Made by a program: the position numbers and the translations under genes | Part shown: in pieces, positions 42,553 through 51,445 of the stretch | How the letters are laid out: the number at the start of each line of letters is the position of its first letter | Position numbering within the stretch: the first letter of the stretch is position 1 | The notes under the pieces: model-generated | Seen by the model: the letters and a program-made list of their open reading frames with translations, nothing else | Told to the model about the DNA's origin: nothing | The model's database searches: none | Source of the DNA: Gemmatimonadota bacterium | Lineage (GTDB): Bacteria; Gemmatimonadota; Gemmatimonadetes; Gemmatimonadales; GWC2-71-9 | Length of the DNA stretch: 64,000 nucleotides | NCBI GenBank assembly: GCA_016874005.1 | Contig: VGVQ01000001.1 | Location: 372,001 to 436,000 of the forward strand | Reading direction: 5' to 3'

Positions 42553-43950
42553 ATGACCTCCGACCCCTGCTCGTTCGGACTCAAAGAGGCAGCGCAGGCA
42601 ATCGCCCGTCGCCGGCTTTCCCCATCCGAGCTGCTCGCCGCGGTGCGGGCCCGGATCGCGGAATGCTCCCATTTGGGAGCGTTCATCGACGTTGCCGGCG
42701 AGGGAGCCGAAGCCCAGGCTCGGCTGATCGAAGAGCGGCTCGCCAAGCGACGCCGAGTCGGCCCCCTGGCGGGTGTGCCGATCTCCGTCAAGGACTTGAT
42801 CTTGACCGCCGACGCCCTGACTACCTGCGGCTCCCGGGTTTTCGGCGATGGCCTCCCGGCGGGCTCGGATGCCCCGGTGGTCGCGGCGGTGCGCGGGGCG
42901 GGGGCGATCATCCTCGGAAAGGCCAACCTGCACGAAGTCGCCCTGGGCGTCACCACCGTCAACGAGCACTTCGGCCCGGCCCGAAACCCATGGTCGCCGG
43001 ATCGTGTCGCCGGCGGCTCGAGCGGTGGATCGGCTGTGGCGGTCGCGGCCGGCCTCGGCCCGGGGTCCATCGGGACCGACACCCGGGGCTCGATTCGCAT
43101 TCCGGCCGCCTGTTGCGGCGTGACCGGGTTCAAGCCGTCCTACGGCTTGGTCTCGACCGAAGGCGTCCTCCCCCTGGCGGCGACCCTCGACCACGTGGGC
43201 CCCCTGACCCGGTCGGCCGAGGACGCGGCCTGGCTCCTGGCGGCGATGACGCGGCGGTCTCGCCTCGCGGCAAACTTCACCCGCGCCGTCGGACGCAAGC
43301 CGCCTCGGGCCACGATCGCGGTGATCGACTACTTCTTCGAGCAGGCGGTGCCCGAGGTCGCCGACGCGGTGGCGGGGGTCGTCGGGTTGCTCGGCCGGCA
43401 GGGCCATAAGATTGTTAGAACGTCTCTCCCCGAGCTCGAGCCGGCGATGGAGGCGTCCCGAGTCATCGTGCTGGCGGAAGCGATCGCCTTCCACGATCCG
43501 CACCTCAAGCGCAACCCGGACGGCTACGGCCCCCTGCTTCGATCCCGCCTCGAGGGCGGCTACCAGCTCTCCGCTCTCCAGTACGTCAAAGCCGAGGAGG
43601 CCAGGATTGCCCTGATGGCCGGGTATCATCAGTTGTTCCGCGAAGTCGATTTCCTGGTCGCGCCAACTCTGCCTCTCGCCGCCGTCCCGATCGGGACCCA
43701 ACACGTCTCGCTCGAAGACCGGGAGATCTCGATCTCCGAGGCCTACTGTCGTTACACCGCACCCCACAACATGACCGGCGCGCCCGCCGTGTCGGTCCCC
43801 TGCGGTTTCACCAGCGAGCGACTGCCAATCGGGGTCCAGTTCGTCGCCGGCCTCGGACGCGACGCCGCGGTTCTTGGCCTCGGCGCGGCGTATCAGCGGG
43901 CTACCGATTGGCACCAGCGTCGGCCCAAGATCGCGGGAATCGGCAAGTAG
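42553..43950 (+). CDS. Amidase signature family protein
   Basis: 465 residues with the Ser-cisSer-Lys triad layout: Lys in LAGVPISVKDLILT near residue 82, the signature AGGSSGGSAVAVAAG near 154, and the nucleophile region GTDTRGSIRIPAACCG near 178. In most members this last motif is GTDTGGS; here the second Gly is Arg. FKPSYGLVSTEGVLP and a late APHNMTGAPAVSVPCG complete the fold. It hydrolyses an amide, and GatA-like function in tRNA transamidation is unlikely because gatB and gatC are absent. It is cytoplasmic. Confidence 0.87.
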   Translation: MTSDPCSFGLKEAAQAIARRRLSPSELLAAVRARIAECSHLGAFIDVAGEGAEAQARLIEERLAKRRRVGPLAGVPISVKDLILTADALTTCGSRVFGDGLPAGSDAPVVAAVRGAGAIILGKANLHEVALGVTTVNEHFGPARNPWSPDRVAGGSSGGSAVAVAAGLGPGSIGTDTRGSIRIPAACCGVTGFKPSYGLVSTEGVLPLAATLDHVGPLTRSAEDAAWLLAAMTRRSRLAANFTRAVGRKPPRATIAVIDYFFEQAVPEVADAVAGVVGLLGRQGHKIVRTSLPELEPAMEASRVIVLAEAIAFHDPHLKRNPDGYGPLLRSRLEGGYQLSALQYVKAEEARIALMAGYHQLFREVDFLVAPTLPLAAVPIGTQHVSLEDREISISEAYCRYTAPHNMTGAPAVSVPCGFTSERLPIGVQFVAGLGRDAAVLGLGAAYQRATDWHQRRPKIAGIGK

Positions 43951-43985
43951 TTGGGAATCGCGGTTCCCTCTGGTGTTGATCGCAT

Positions 43986-44016
43986 AAGTTATTTAAGTAC
44001 AACAGTTTAACTACTT
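43986..44016. promoter_or_regulatory. AT-rich dyad upstream of the SahR-like regulator
   Basis: AAGTTATTTAA (43986-43996) and TTTAACTACTT (44006-44016) form an inverted repeat with 8 of 11 pairs and a nine-base centre, in an AT-rich island that stands out from the GC-rich surroundings. It lies just before the promoter of an ArsR-type gene, the usual place for an ArsR operator. Confidence 0.5.
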
Positions 44017-44020
44017 CATA

Positions 44021-44046
44021 TTGACCTGGCGGCCCCATGGTATGAT
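44021..44046 (+). promoter_or_regulatory. Extended -10 promoter for the SAM-cycle operon
   Basis: TATGAT at 44041-44046 is preceded by TGG (extended -10, TGN). TTGACC at 44021-44026 is only 14 bases upstream, too close for a standard -35, so recognition probably rests on the extended -10. The transcript would start near 44053. Confidence 0.5.
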
Positions 44047-44066
44047 CTTTCCATCCGGATAATCGG

Positions 44067-45016
44067 ATGATTGCCGCCGTTCACGACCATCTCGCCGCTT
44101 TGGCTGATCAGACCCGGTGCCGGGTTCTCCTGGCGCTGGAGGGCCAGGAGCTGGCGGTGAACGAACTCAAGACGGTGCTCCAGCTTCCTCAATCCACGGT
44201 CAGTCGCCATCTCCGCGTCCTTGGCGACGAGGGCTGGTTGAGCAGCCGAACTCACGGACCGAGCAATTGGTATCGGATGGCGGGCCGCGACTTGGCCCCA
44301 TCGGCTCGCCGCCTGTGGCAGGCCGTCCGGGAGGAACTCGCCGCGAGTCCCGCGGCGCGGCGCGACGCCGAGCGCCTGAAATCGGTGCTCGCGGATCGGC
44401 ACACCAAGAGCCAGGAGTTTTTCGCGACCAGCGCTGGCCAGTGGGACCGCCTCCGCCTCGAGTTGTTTGGCTCGGGAGTCGAGTGGTTCGCTTTCACCGG
44501 CCTCCTCGATCCGTCCTGGACAGTTGCCGACCTCGGTACCGGCACGGGCCATCTCGCCGCGACCCTGGCGCCGCACGTGGCCAGAGTGATCGCGATCGAC
44601 GAATCAGGGGCGATGCTCGAGGCAACCGCCCGACGAGTCGATCCCGCCGCCAACGTCGACCTTCGGCGAGCTGTCCTCGAATCACTGCCGATCGGCGACG
44701 CCACCGTCGACGTCGCGTTCATTGCGCTGGTGTTGCATCACCTCGCTGAGCCGCATCGGGCAATCGACGAGGCCGGACGAATCCTCAAACCGGGCGGACG
44801 GCTCGTCATCGTCGACATGATGCCCCATGAGCGGGCCGAATACCGTGAAACGATGGGCCACCAGTGGCTCGGGTTTGATCGAACCTCGCTGGCCGATTTC
44901 TGTCGCCGGGCCCGGCTGCGAGAGCCGTCCTATCGGCCCATAGCTCCCGTTCCTAACGCCAGCGGCCCGCTGCTGTTCGTCGCGGCCGCTACCAAACCGC
45001 TGTCCCAGGAGAGATC

Positions 45017-45020
<4 letters not shown>
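44067..45020 (+). CDS. ArsR-type regulator fused to a SAM-binding methyltransferase domain (SahR-like)
   Basis: 317 residues. About 1-85 is an ArsR winged helix: [44 protein letters not shown]. About 110-310 is a class I methyltransferase fold: motif [18 protein letters not shown], the acidic [17 protein letters not shown], then [16 protein letters not shown] and [16 protein letters not shown]. SahR regulators of Proteobacteria have this architecture, sense S-adenosylhomocysteine and control ahcY. Here the stop overlaps the ahcY start as GTGA, which strongly supports that role. It may also be an active methyltransferase. Upstream dyad suggests autoregulation. Confidence 0.87.
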
Positions 45021-46507
<1,487 letters not shown>

Positions 46508-46527
46508 TCCTCGCTCGCTGAGCGTCT

Positions 46528-46558
46528 GGCAACCCCGTCGTCACCGGGCGGGGTTGCC
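46528..46558 (+). terminator. GC hairpin between ahcY and the cyclophilin gene
   Basis: A perfect 10-base inverted repeat (GGCAACCCCG / CGGGGTTGCC) with an 11-base loop lies 20 bases after the ahcY stop. It has no U-tract. Since the next gene is convergent, it may act on both strands. Confidence 0.6.
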
Positions 46559-46594
46559 CTGGCGCCGGCATCGTCGCCCGGAGAAAGCGACCAG

Positions 46595-47251
46595 TCATCG
46601 TCGCCAAGCCCGGGTGACGCGAGCGGTGCTGATGTAGTCGAGGCGGGGATAGAGCCGAGCCAGGTAAGCGTTCCCCGCCACCCGGATCGAGTCCTGCGAA
46701 GGGCCTGGCTTCCGATCGGTGCGGGTACCGCCGTATTCGAAGTTGAGCGAATCCACCGCCGCCATCCCCTCGATCACCTCGCCGATCGGCGGGAACCCGA
46801 AGGTGTTGAGAGTATCGAGACGACCGTTGTCGCCGTAGTTGAGGTAGAGTTGCACCGTGCGGGTGTTGGGGCCGCCCCGCGCGAAGGCGATCCGTCCTCG
46901 GGTGTTCGAGGCTTGCACCGGTTCGTCGGGGATCGACTTGCCCTCCCATGCCCGGTTCACCGCGGGATCGCCCGACAAGCCCCACTGGGCGACGAATCCG
47001 CCGACCACCCGAAAGAACCGATTCTCGTCGAAGTACCGGTGGCTCACCAGATAGTGGAATCGATCGACGCCCAGAGGTGACCAGTGCCGGCGCGCTCGTA
47101 TCACGAAGGGTCCCCGGCTCGACCGGACCAAGACGTCGAAGCTGTCGGGCGCTGCCGCGGCAAGCCGCTTTGGGGCGGGGGCGAGCAGCGGGTCGGGCCC
47201 CTGACATCCGGCCCCAAGCCCGATCGCCGCGACCAGGAGTAGTCGTCTCAT
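46595..47251 (-). CDS. Cyclophilin-type peptidylprolyl isomerase lipoprotein
   Basis: 218 residues. Leader LLLVAAIGLGAGCQGPDP has a lipobox (GAGC). The cyclophilin domain reads SRGPFVIRARRHWSPLGVDRFHYL, YFDENRFFRVVGGFVAQWG (the conserved FHR-like segment as FFRVV, with Arg kept), GRIAFARGGPNTRTVQLYLNYGDN and FPPIGEVIEGMAAVDSL. It catalyses proline cis-trans isomerisation in the envelope. The Trp of cyclosporin-binding members is not evident. It lies 80 bases downstream of the multicopper oxidase, possibly in the same unit. Confidence 0.87.
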   Translation of the reverse strand: MRRLLLVAAIGLGAGCQGPDPLLAPAPKRLAAAAPDSFDVLVRSSRGPFVIRARRHWSPLGVDRFHYLVSHRYFDENRFFRVVGGFVAQWGLSGDPAVNRAWEGKSIPDEPVQASNTRGRIAFARGGPNTRTVQLYLNYGDNGRLDTLNTFGFPPIGEVIEGMAAVDSLNFEYGGTRTDRKPGPSQDSIRVAGNAYLARLYPRLDYISTARVTRAWRR

Positions 47252-47331
47252 TGCGGCAATCTCGGCCCGGTCGATAACGGCTGGCAAGAGATCGATCGGG
47301 CTCCGCCTGACTCGGAGTCGCTCGGTCCCCG

Positions 47332-48315
47332 TCAAATGGCCGCGAACCACCCCATCGCCCCGGCCTCCGCAAGATCGGTCTGGTGCGGATGAAACATGTA
47401 GCGGCCCCGCCGAGGCAACCGGAACTCGAGCACGGCGCGCTCCGCCGGACCCAACGTCACGATATCGGTCCGCTCCTGCGGCACCGCCGAGGTGCCCGAT
47501 CGATAGAGGTCGAACGTTTCGGCGTGGAGATGAAACGACGCGAGGGGCCGGTCCATGACCATGTTGGCGAGATAGACCCGCACCAATTCGCCGACCCCGA
47601 CCTTGATCGGGAACTTGGCGTAGTAGCCGGCGACACCGTTCCAGCCGAACAGCTCGCTCCGCCCATCGCCGTCGACGTCGAACCCGCCCAGGACGAGCGC
47701 GATCTCGCGGGCCTTGGGACGTCGCCGAACGGGGTCGACGACGAGCAGGCCATACAACCCCGCGCCGATGTGATCCTCGGTGGGGGTGAAGTCGCAGTGA
47801 TACGGGTGAAGGCCGGGCGGCCCCGCCTCCAGGCGATAGACCGTCTCACCGCCCGGCGCGACTGGCTCCCAACCGTCGGCATCGACGTCGTGGCGCCCGT
47901 GAAAATGCAGGTTGTGGGGACGTCGGGTCCGATTGCGCAGGGTGATCTCCAGCCGATCACCGTCGTAGCCGCGAAGCACCGGACCGGGCAGGCCACCCCC
48001 GAACGTCCAGGCATCAATCGCCTGATCGACCGACACCGGATGCCGCGACTCGAGCACGTCCAAGGTGTAGACCCGCGGACCGCGGCTGGGCGGCGGCGCC
48101 GGCGGGAGGTAGGTCACCGAATCGAGGCTCAGCGGGCCAAGCGATTCCGGTGGCATTGCGCCGTGCCCGTACCGCCGGAGAGCTGCATTCGGATTGGCTA
48201 CCCGGTCAGGCAGGGCAGGCGGGCCAGAGGTCGAGCGCCGTTGCCACCAAGCCACCGCGCCGCTTCCCAGCGCCAGGCCGGCGCCGATCATCAGGGCATC
48301 CCGCCGGGTGGGCAT
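47332..48315 (-). CDS. Two-domain multicopper oxidase, Tat-exported
   Basis: 327 residues. The leader MPTRRDALMIGAGLALGSG is twin-arginine. Cupredoxin domain 1 has RRPHNLHFHGRHDVDADG (HxH copper ligands) and GLHPYHCDFTPTEDHIGAGLYG, holding a type 1 copper Cys with flanking His. Domain 2 has ASFHLHAETFDLY and a final RYMFHPHQTDLAEAGAMGWF with HxH but no Cys. The type 1 site is therefore in domain 1 only, as in one class of two-domain laccases, and a trimer with interdomain trinuclear copper is expected. Substrate unknown; a nitrite reductase is less likely. Confidence 0.83.
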   Translation of the reverse strand: MPTRRDALMIGAGLALGSGAVAWWQRRSTSGPPALPDRVANPNAALRRYGHGAMPPESLGPLSLDSVTYLPPAPPPSRGPRVYTLDVLESRHPVSVDQAIDAWTFGGGLPGPVLRGYDGDRLEITLRNRTRRPHNLHFHGRHDVDADGWEPVAPGGETVYRLEAGPPGLHPYHCDFTPTEDHIGAGLYGLLVVDPVRRRPKAREIALVLGGFDVDGDGRSELFGWNGVAGYYAKFPIKVGVGELVRVYLANMVMDRPLASFHLHAETFDLYRSGTSAVPQERTDIVTLGPAERAVLEFRLPRRGRYMFHPHQTDLAEAGAMGWFAAI

Positions 48316-48349
48316 CAAAGGAGTCCGACGGAGGCCGGCATGCGGATCG

Positions 48350-48378
48350 TTGGCGCTTTCTGACGAGTGGCGTAACAT
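48350..48378 (+). promoter_or_regulatory. Promoter for the acyltransferase gene with very short leader
   Basis: TTGGCG at 48350-48355 and TAACAT at 48373-48378 are 17 bases apart. The hexamer ends 11 bases before the ATG at 48390, so the leader would be only a few bases and no Shine-Dalgarno is present. Confidence 0.45.
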
Positions 48379-48389
48379 ATCACCCACGG

Positions 48390-49526
48390 ATGACACCGCC
48401 AGATCGCTCCACCCGGTGGGTCGCCCTCGATGCGTTTCGAGGCGCGACGGTCGCGGCGATGCTCTTGGTCAACAACCCGGGGACCTGGGAGGCGGTCTAC
48501 CCCCCGCTTCGCCATGCCGCCTGGCACGGATGGACACCGACCGACTTGATCTTCCCGTTCTTCCTGTTCGTCGTCGGAATCACGACTGAACTCTCGCTCC
48601 AGCGCCGAGCGAATGGTGGAGCCGGCGATGCCGCCATCCGCCGCCACGTTTTGATCCGGGCAGCGATCATCGTCGGCGCCGGACTCGCCCTCCACGCGTT
48701 CCCTTTCGTGCCGCTGACCCGAATCACCGAGATTCGGATTCCAGGCGTCCTCCAGCGGATTGGCGTCTGCTACGCGATCGCGGCGCTAATCGCCTGGCGG
48801 CGGCCAACCCGCTCCCTCGCCGTGGTGGTCGCCGCACTGCTGCTGGGCTACTGGGCCATCCTCACCCTGGTGACTCCTCCGGGGCAGGACTCGCCGACCA
48901 TCGACATCCCGGATCGGACCATCGCCGCCTACCTCGACCGCTTGCTGCTCGATGGCCATCTCTGGGCCGTGACCAGACGGTGGGACCCGGAAGGCCCGCT
49001 GTCGACCATCGGAGCCCTGGCGACCGTTCTCCTTGGCATCGGGGCCGCCCGATTTTCCCAGAGCCACGCCGACCTCCGACAACGACAAAAGTGGTTTCTC
49101 GTTGTCGGCCTTTTCGCGACCTTGGGAGGCCTCGGCTGGGGCCTGGTGCTGCCGATCAACAAAAACCTCTGGACGAGTTCGTACGTCATCTTCAGCGCGG
49201 GAGCGGCGCTGTTGCTCCTGGCGGCGGTCGACGCTGCGGCCGGGATGCGGTCGGCTCGACCGCTCGTCCGGCCCCTGGTGATCTACGGCTCGAACCCGCT
49301 GATCGCCTTCGTGGGATCCGGGCTCATGGCGCGAATCATCGGATCCCTCGTGGTCGTCCCCTGGGCTGGCGATGACCTGCCGCTGCAGCAGGTCATTTTC
49401 CGGGCTGGCTACTCGTCCTGGCTCCCACCGGCGGCCGCGTCGTTGGCGTATGCGGTGTCGTTCGTCGGATGCTGGTATCTGGTCTTGTGGTGGCTCGACC
49501 GCCGGGGCTGGTACCTCAAGGCCTGA
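48390..49526 (+). CDS. HGSNAT-type membrane acyltransferase (DUF5009-like)
   Basis: A 378-residue inner-membrane protein with about ten helices. The start RWVALDAFRGATVAAMLLVNN and HAAWHGWTPTDLIFPFFLFVVGIT are the signature of the heparan-alpha-glucosaminide N-acetyltransferase family (the His in the AAWHGW loop carries the acetyl group in the human enzyme). RIPGVLQRIGVCYAIAALIAW, INKNLWTSSYVIFSAG and IYGSNPLIAFVGSG complete the family pattern. In bacteria it probably moves an acetyl group across the membrane to a sugar. It is divergent from the multicopper oxidase. Confidence 0.87.
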   Translation: MTPPDRSTRWVALDAFRGATVAAMLLVNNPGTWEAVYPPLRHAAWHGWTPTDLIFPFFLFVVGITTELSLQRRANGGAGDAAIRRHVLIRAAIIVGAGLALHAFPFVPLTRITEIRIPGVLQRIGVCYAIAALIAWRRPTRSLAVVVAALLLGYWAILTLVTPPGQDSPTIDIPDRTIAAYLDRLLLDGHLWAVTRRWDPEGPLSTIGALATVLLGIGAARFSQSHADLRQRQKWFLVVGLFATLGGLGWGLVLPINKNLWTSSYVIFSAGAALLLLAAVDAAAGMRSARPLVRPLVIYGSNPLIAFVGSGLMARIIGSLVVVPWAGDDLPLQQVIFRAGYSSWLPPAAASLAYAVSFVGCWYLVLWWLDRRGWYLKA

Positions 49527-49542
49527 AGTGCGGCGCCGCTGG

Positions 49543-50649
49543 TTACGGGGTGAGCGGCAGCGCGTCCTGGGTCACCAGCTCCCAATAGGACACGCTATCC
49601 GGCTGCGCGGTTCGCCGCCGAAAGCTCTCCGCGGTTTGAACCAACTGGACCGAGGCGTACCCCGGCCGGGCCTGCGGGTGCGATTGGCCGAGCACGCCGC
49701 CGAAATAGCTGCGAGCGATGAGACCGTTCCTGGCCCAGGGCAAGGCATTGACGTTGTCGACGTAGCGCCGGAACGCTCCCTGACGAAAGACGTAGAACTC
49801 GACGTTGGAAGTGTAGAACAGCGAGACCGCCAGGTTGCCTTCCGTCAGAAAGCGGCCCATCTCGCGAAAGGCCCTGGTGCCACCGAAGTCGCCCACGATC
49901 GGGACTACTCGACCCCGCCGCTGGAGCGACTGCAGGAAACGGAAGTTCTCCTCGGTGGCGAGGAAGCTTGCCTCCCGGCCGGACAGGTCTCTCTCCAAGT
50001 ACAGCTGCCTGATCGTCGGGTAGTAGGTTCGTGGCCCCCGGCCGTAGCTGGTGAAGCGAAGTCCCAGGCCGGCCCGGACGAATTCATCGTGAAACCTCCG
50101 AATCGTCGGATGGTCGACCATCGCGGCCGGGAGGCCATACCCGCGGATTCGATCGGCGAGCTGGGCGTGCGTCCTCCGATGGCGGGCGGTGTCCGCCGGG
50201 GTCGCGGCGATGTAGTCGAGCAGCTCGCTCAACGGCCGATTGTTCCAGCTAGCCAGCGTCTGGGGGGCCGGCCGACCGAACAACAGCGCCAGGAACTCGA
50301 GCCGGTTGCGGGACGCTTCGAACAGGGACTTGAACAACAAGTGGAGCAGGAGGTTGTCCCGGCGCAGATCGACGATGAACGCGACCGACGGCCGCACCGC
50401 CGTGATGTATGAGAAGTTCTGGTCCGGACCGACGCCGACGTAGGCCCCCCCTTTGACTCCTTGGGCCTTGACCCGACCGAGGATGTGCAGGTAGGACGAT
50501 TCGTTCGAAATCAGGTTGTCGGTATCGAAGTACCCCCCGGGCTCGGACAACTGCTCCACCAGACGAGCGAAGGGAACCGAATCGCTCGCCTGGGTCCGAA
50601 CCGCGACCGGCGCGGAGACAGCTTGGAGCAAAACGAGCAGGACGCCCAT
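49543..50649 (-). CDS. Conserved secreted protein of unknown function
   Basis: 368 residues; the first 20 are hydrophobic with a signal-like end. Strong internal patterns are PGGYFDTDNLISNESSYLHI, GGAYVGVGPDQNFSYITAVRP, VAFIVDLRRDNLLLHLLFKSLFE, SFLATEENFRFLQSLQRRG, VVPIVGDFGGTRAFREMGRF and SLFYTSNVEFYVF. The VGVGPDQNF-YI and FIVDLRR stretches recall the motif I and acidic loop of a Rossmann methyltransferase fold, and the late VGDFGG and SNVEFYVF fit later strands of such a fold. I cannot assign a reaction. TACCAT lies five bases before the ATG, with no Shine-Dalgarno. Confidence 0.68.
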   Translation of the reverse strand: MGVLLVLLQAVSAPVAVRTQASDSVPFARLVEQLSEPGGYFDTDNLISNESSYLHILGRVKAQGVKGGAYVGVGPDQNFSYITAVRPSVAFIVDLRRDNLLLHLLFKSLFEASRNRLEFLALLFGRPAPQTLASWNNRPLSELLDYIAATPADTARHRRTHAQLADRIRGYGLPAAMVDHPTIRRFHDEFVRAGLGLRFTSYGRGPRTYYPTIRQLYLERDLSGREASFLATEENFRFLQSLQRRGRVVPIVGDFGGTRAFREMGRFLTEGNLAVSLFYTSNVEFYVFRQGAFRRYVDNVNALPWARNGLIARSYFGGVLGQSHPQARPGYASVQLVQTAESFRRRTAQPDSVSYWELVTQDALPLTP

Positions 50650-50701
50650 GCTGCATGGTACTACGGGAGCGGGGTCGGAGTCGAGTCAGCCCCCCAGCGG
50701 G

Positions 50702-51268
50702 CTATTCCTTGGCGCGGTCGATGTACTCGCCGGTCTCCGGGTTGACTCGGACTCGTTCACCGGTCTGGATGAACTCCGGCACGTTGACGGTGATGCCATT
50801 GTTGAGGAGAGCCGGCTTGTTCGACGCGGTCTTGGTGGCGGTCTTCATGACCGGCGCCGTTTCGGTCACCTCGAAGGTCAGGGCGTTGGGCATCTGGATC
50901 CCGATCGGGCGCCCCTCATAGAATTCGGCGATGATCCGCATTCCCTCGGTCATCCACTTGGCGCTATCGCCCAGATCCTCTTCTTCCACCTCGAGCTGAT
51001 CGTAGTTCTCGGTGTTCATGAAGTGGTAGGTGGTACCGCTCTTGTACATGAAATCCAGTTCGTGGGTCTCGAGCTCGGCCACATCGAGGCTATCCGTGGC
51101 CCGGAACCGGTGCTCGAACTGAATGCCAGTCTTGAGTTTGCGAAGCTTTGCCTGAACCAACGCCCGGAGATTGCCAGGCGTATGATGATGGAAGTCGAGG
51201 ACCCGGACCGGCTCCCCGTTGAACATGATGGCCATACCGCGCCGGATATTGCTAGCGATGATACCCAT
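50702..51268 (-). CDS. efp: Elongation factor P with Asn at the tip position
   Basis: A 188-residue translation factor that helps ribosomes through polyproline stretches. All three domains are present: KOW-like MGIIASNIRRGMAIMFNGEPVRV, middle ATDSLDVAELETHELDFMYKSG, and C-terminal KTATKTASNKPALLNNGITVNVP ... VRVNPETGEYI. The domain I loop, FVKPGKGQA in E. coli, reads FHHHTPGNLRA here. The residue normally modified (Lys34 or Arg32) is Asn and the loop is two residues longer. No EpmA/EpmB or EarP gene is in view. The 5' leader contains a CTCCCG-N5-CGGGAG hairpin (51304-51320). Confidence 0.93.
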   Translation of the reverse strand: MGIIASNIRRGMAIMFNGEPVRVLDFHHHTPGNLRALVQAKLRKLKTGIQFEHRFRATDSLDVAELETHELDFMYKSGTTYHFMNTENYDQLEVEEEDLGDSAKWMTEGMRIIAEFYEGRPIGIQMPNALTFEVTETAPVMKTATKTASNKPALLNNGITVNVPEFIQTGERVRVNPETGEYIDRAKE

Positions 51269-51445
51269 GACGACCCAAAACCGTGGTAGATGTCCCCGAA
51301 ATTCTCCCGCCCGTCGGGAGCCCCTAAATGTATCTCCTTCAACGGCTTGGGGCCAGACCGAGGGCACCGAGAACGTCGCTAAGCTCCACAATTGCAAGGT
51401 TTTCCCTAGCTTGACCGGGGACCGAATTCAGGGGAAACTTGTGTC

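Noticed and set aside
43951-44066. SAH riboswitch before the ahcY operon
   Set aside because: The region is AT-rich with a protein-operator-like dyad; the GC-rich pseudoknot of SAH riboswitches is absent and regulation is better explained by the SahR-like gene.
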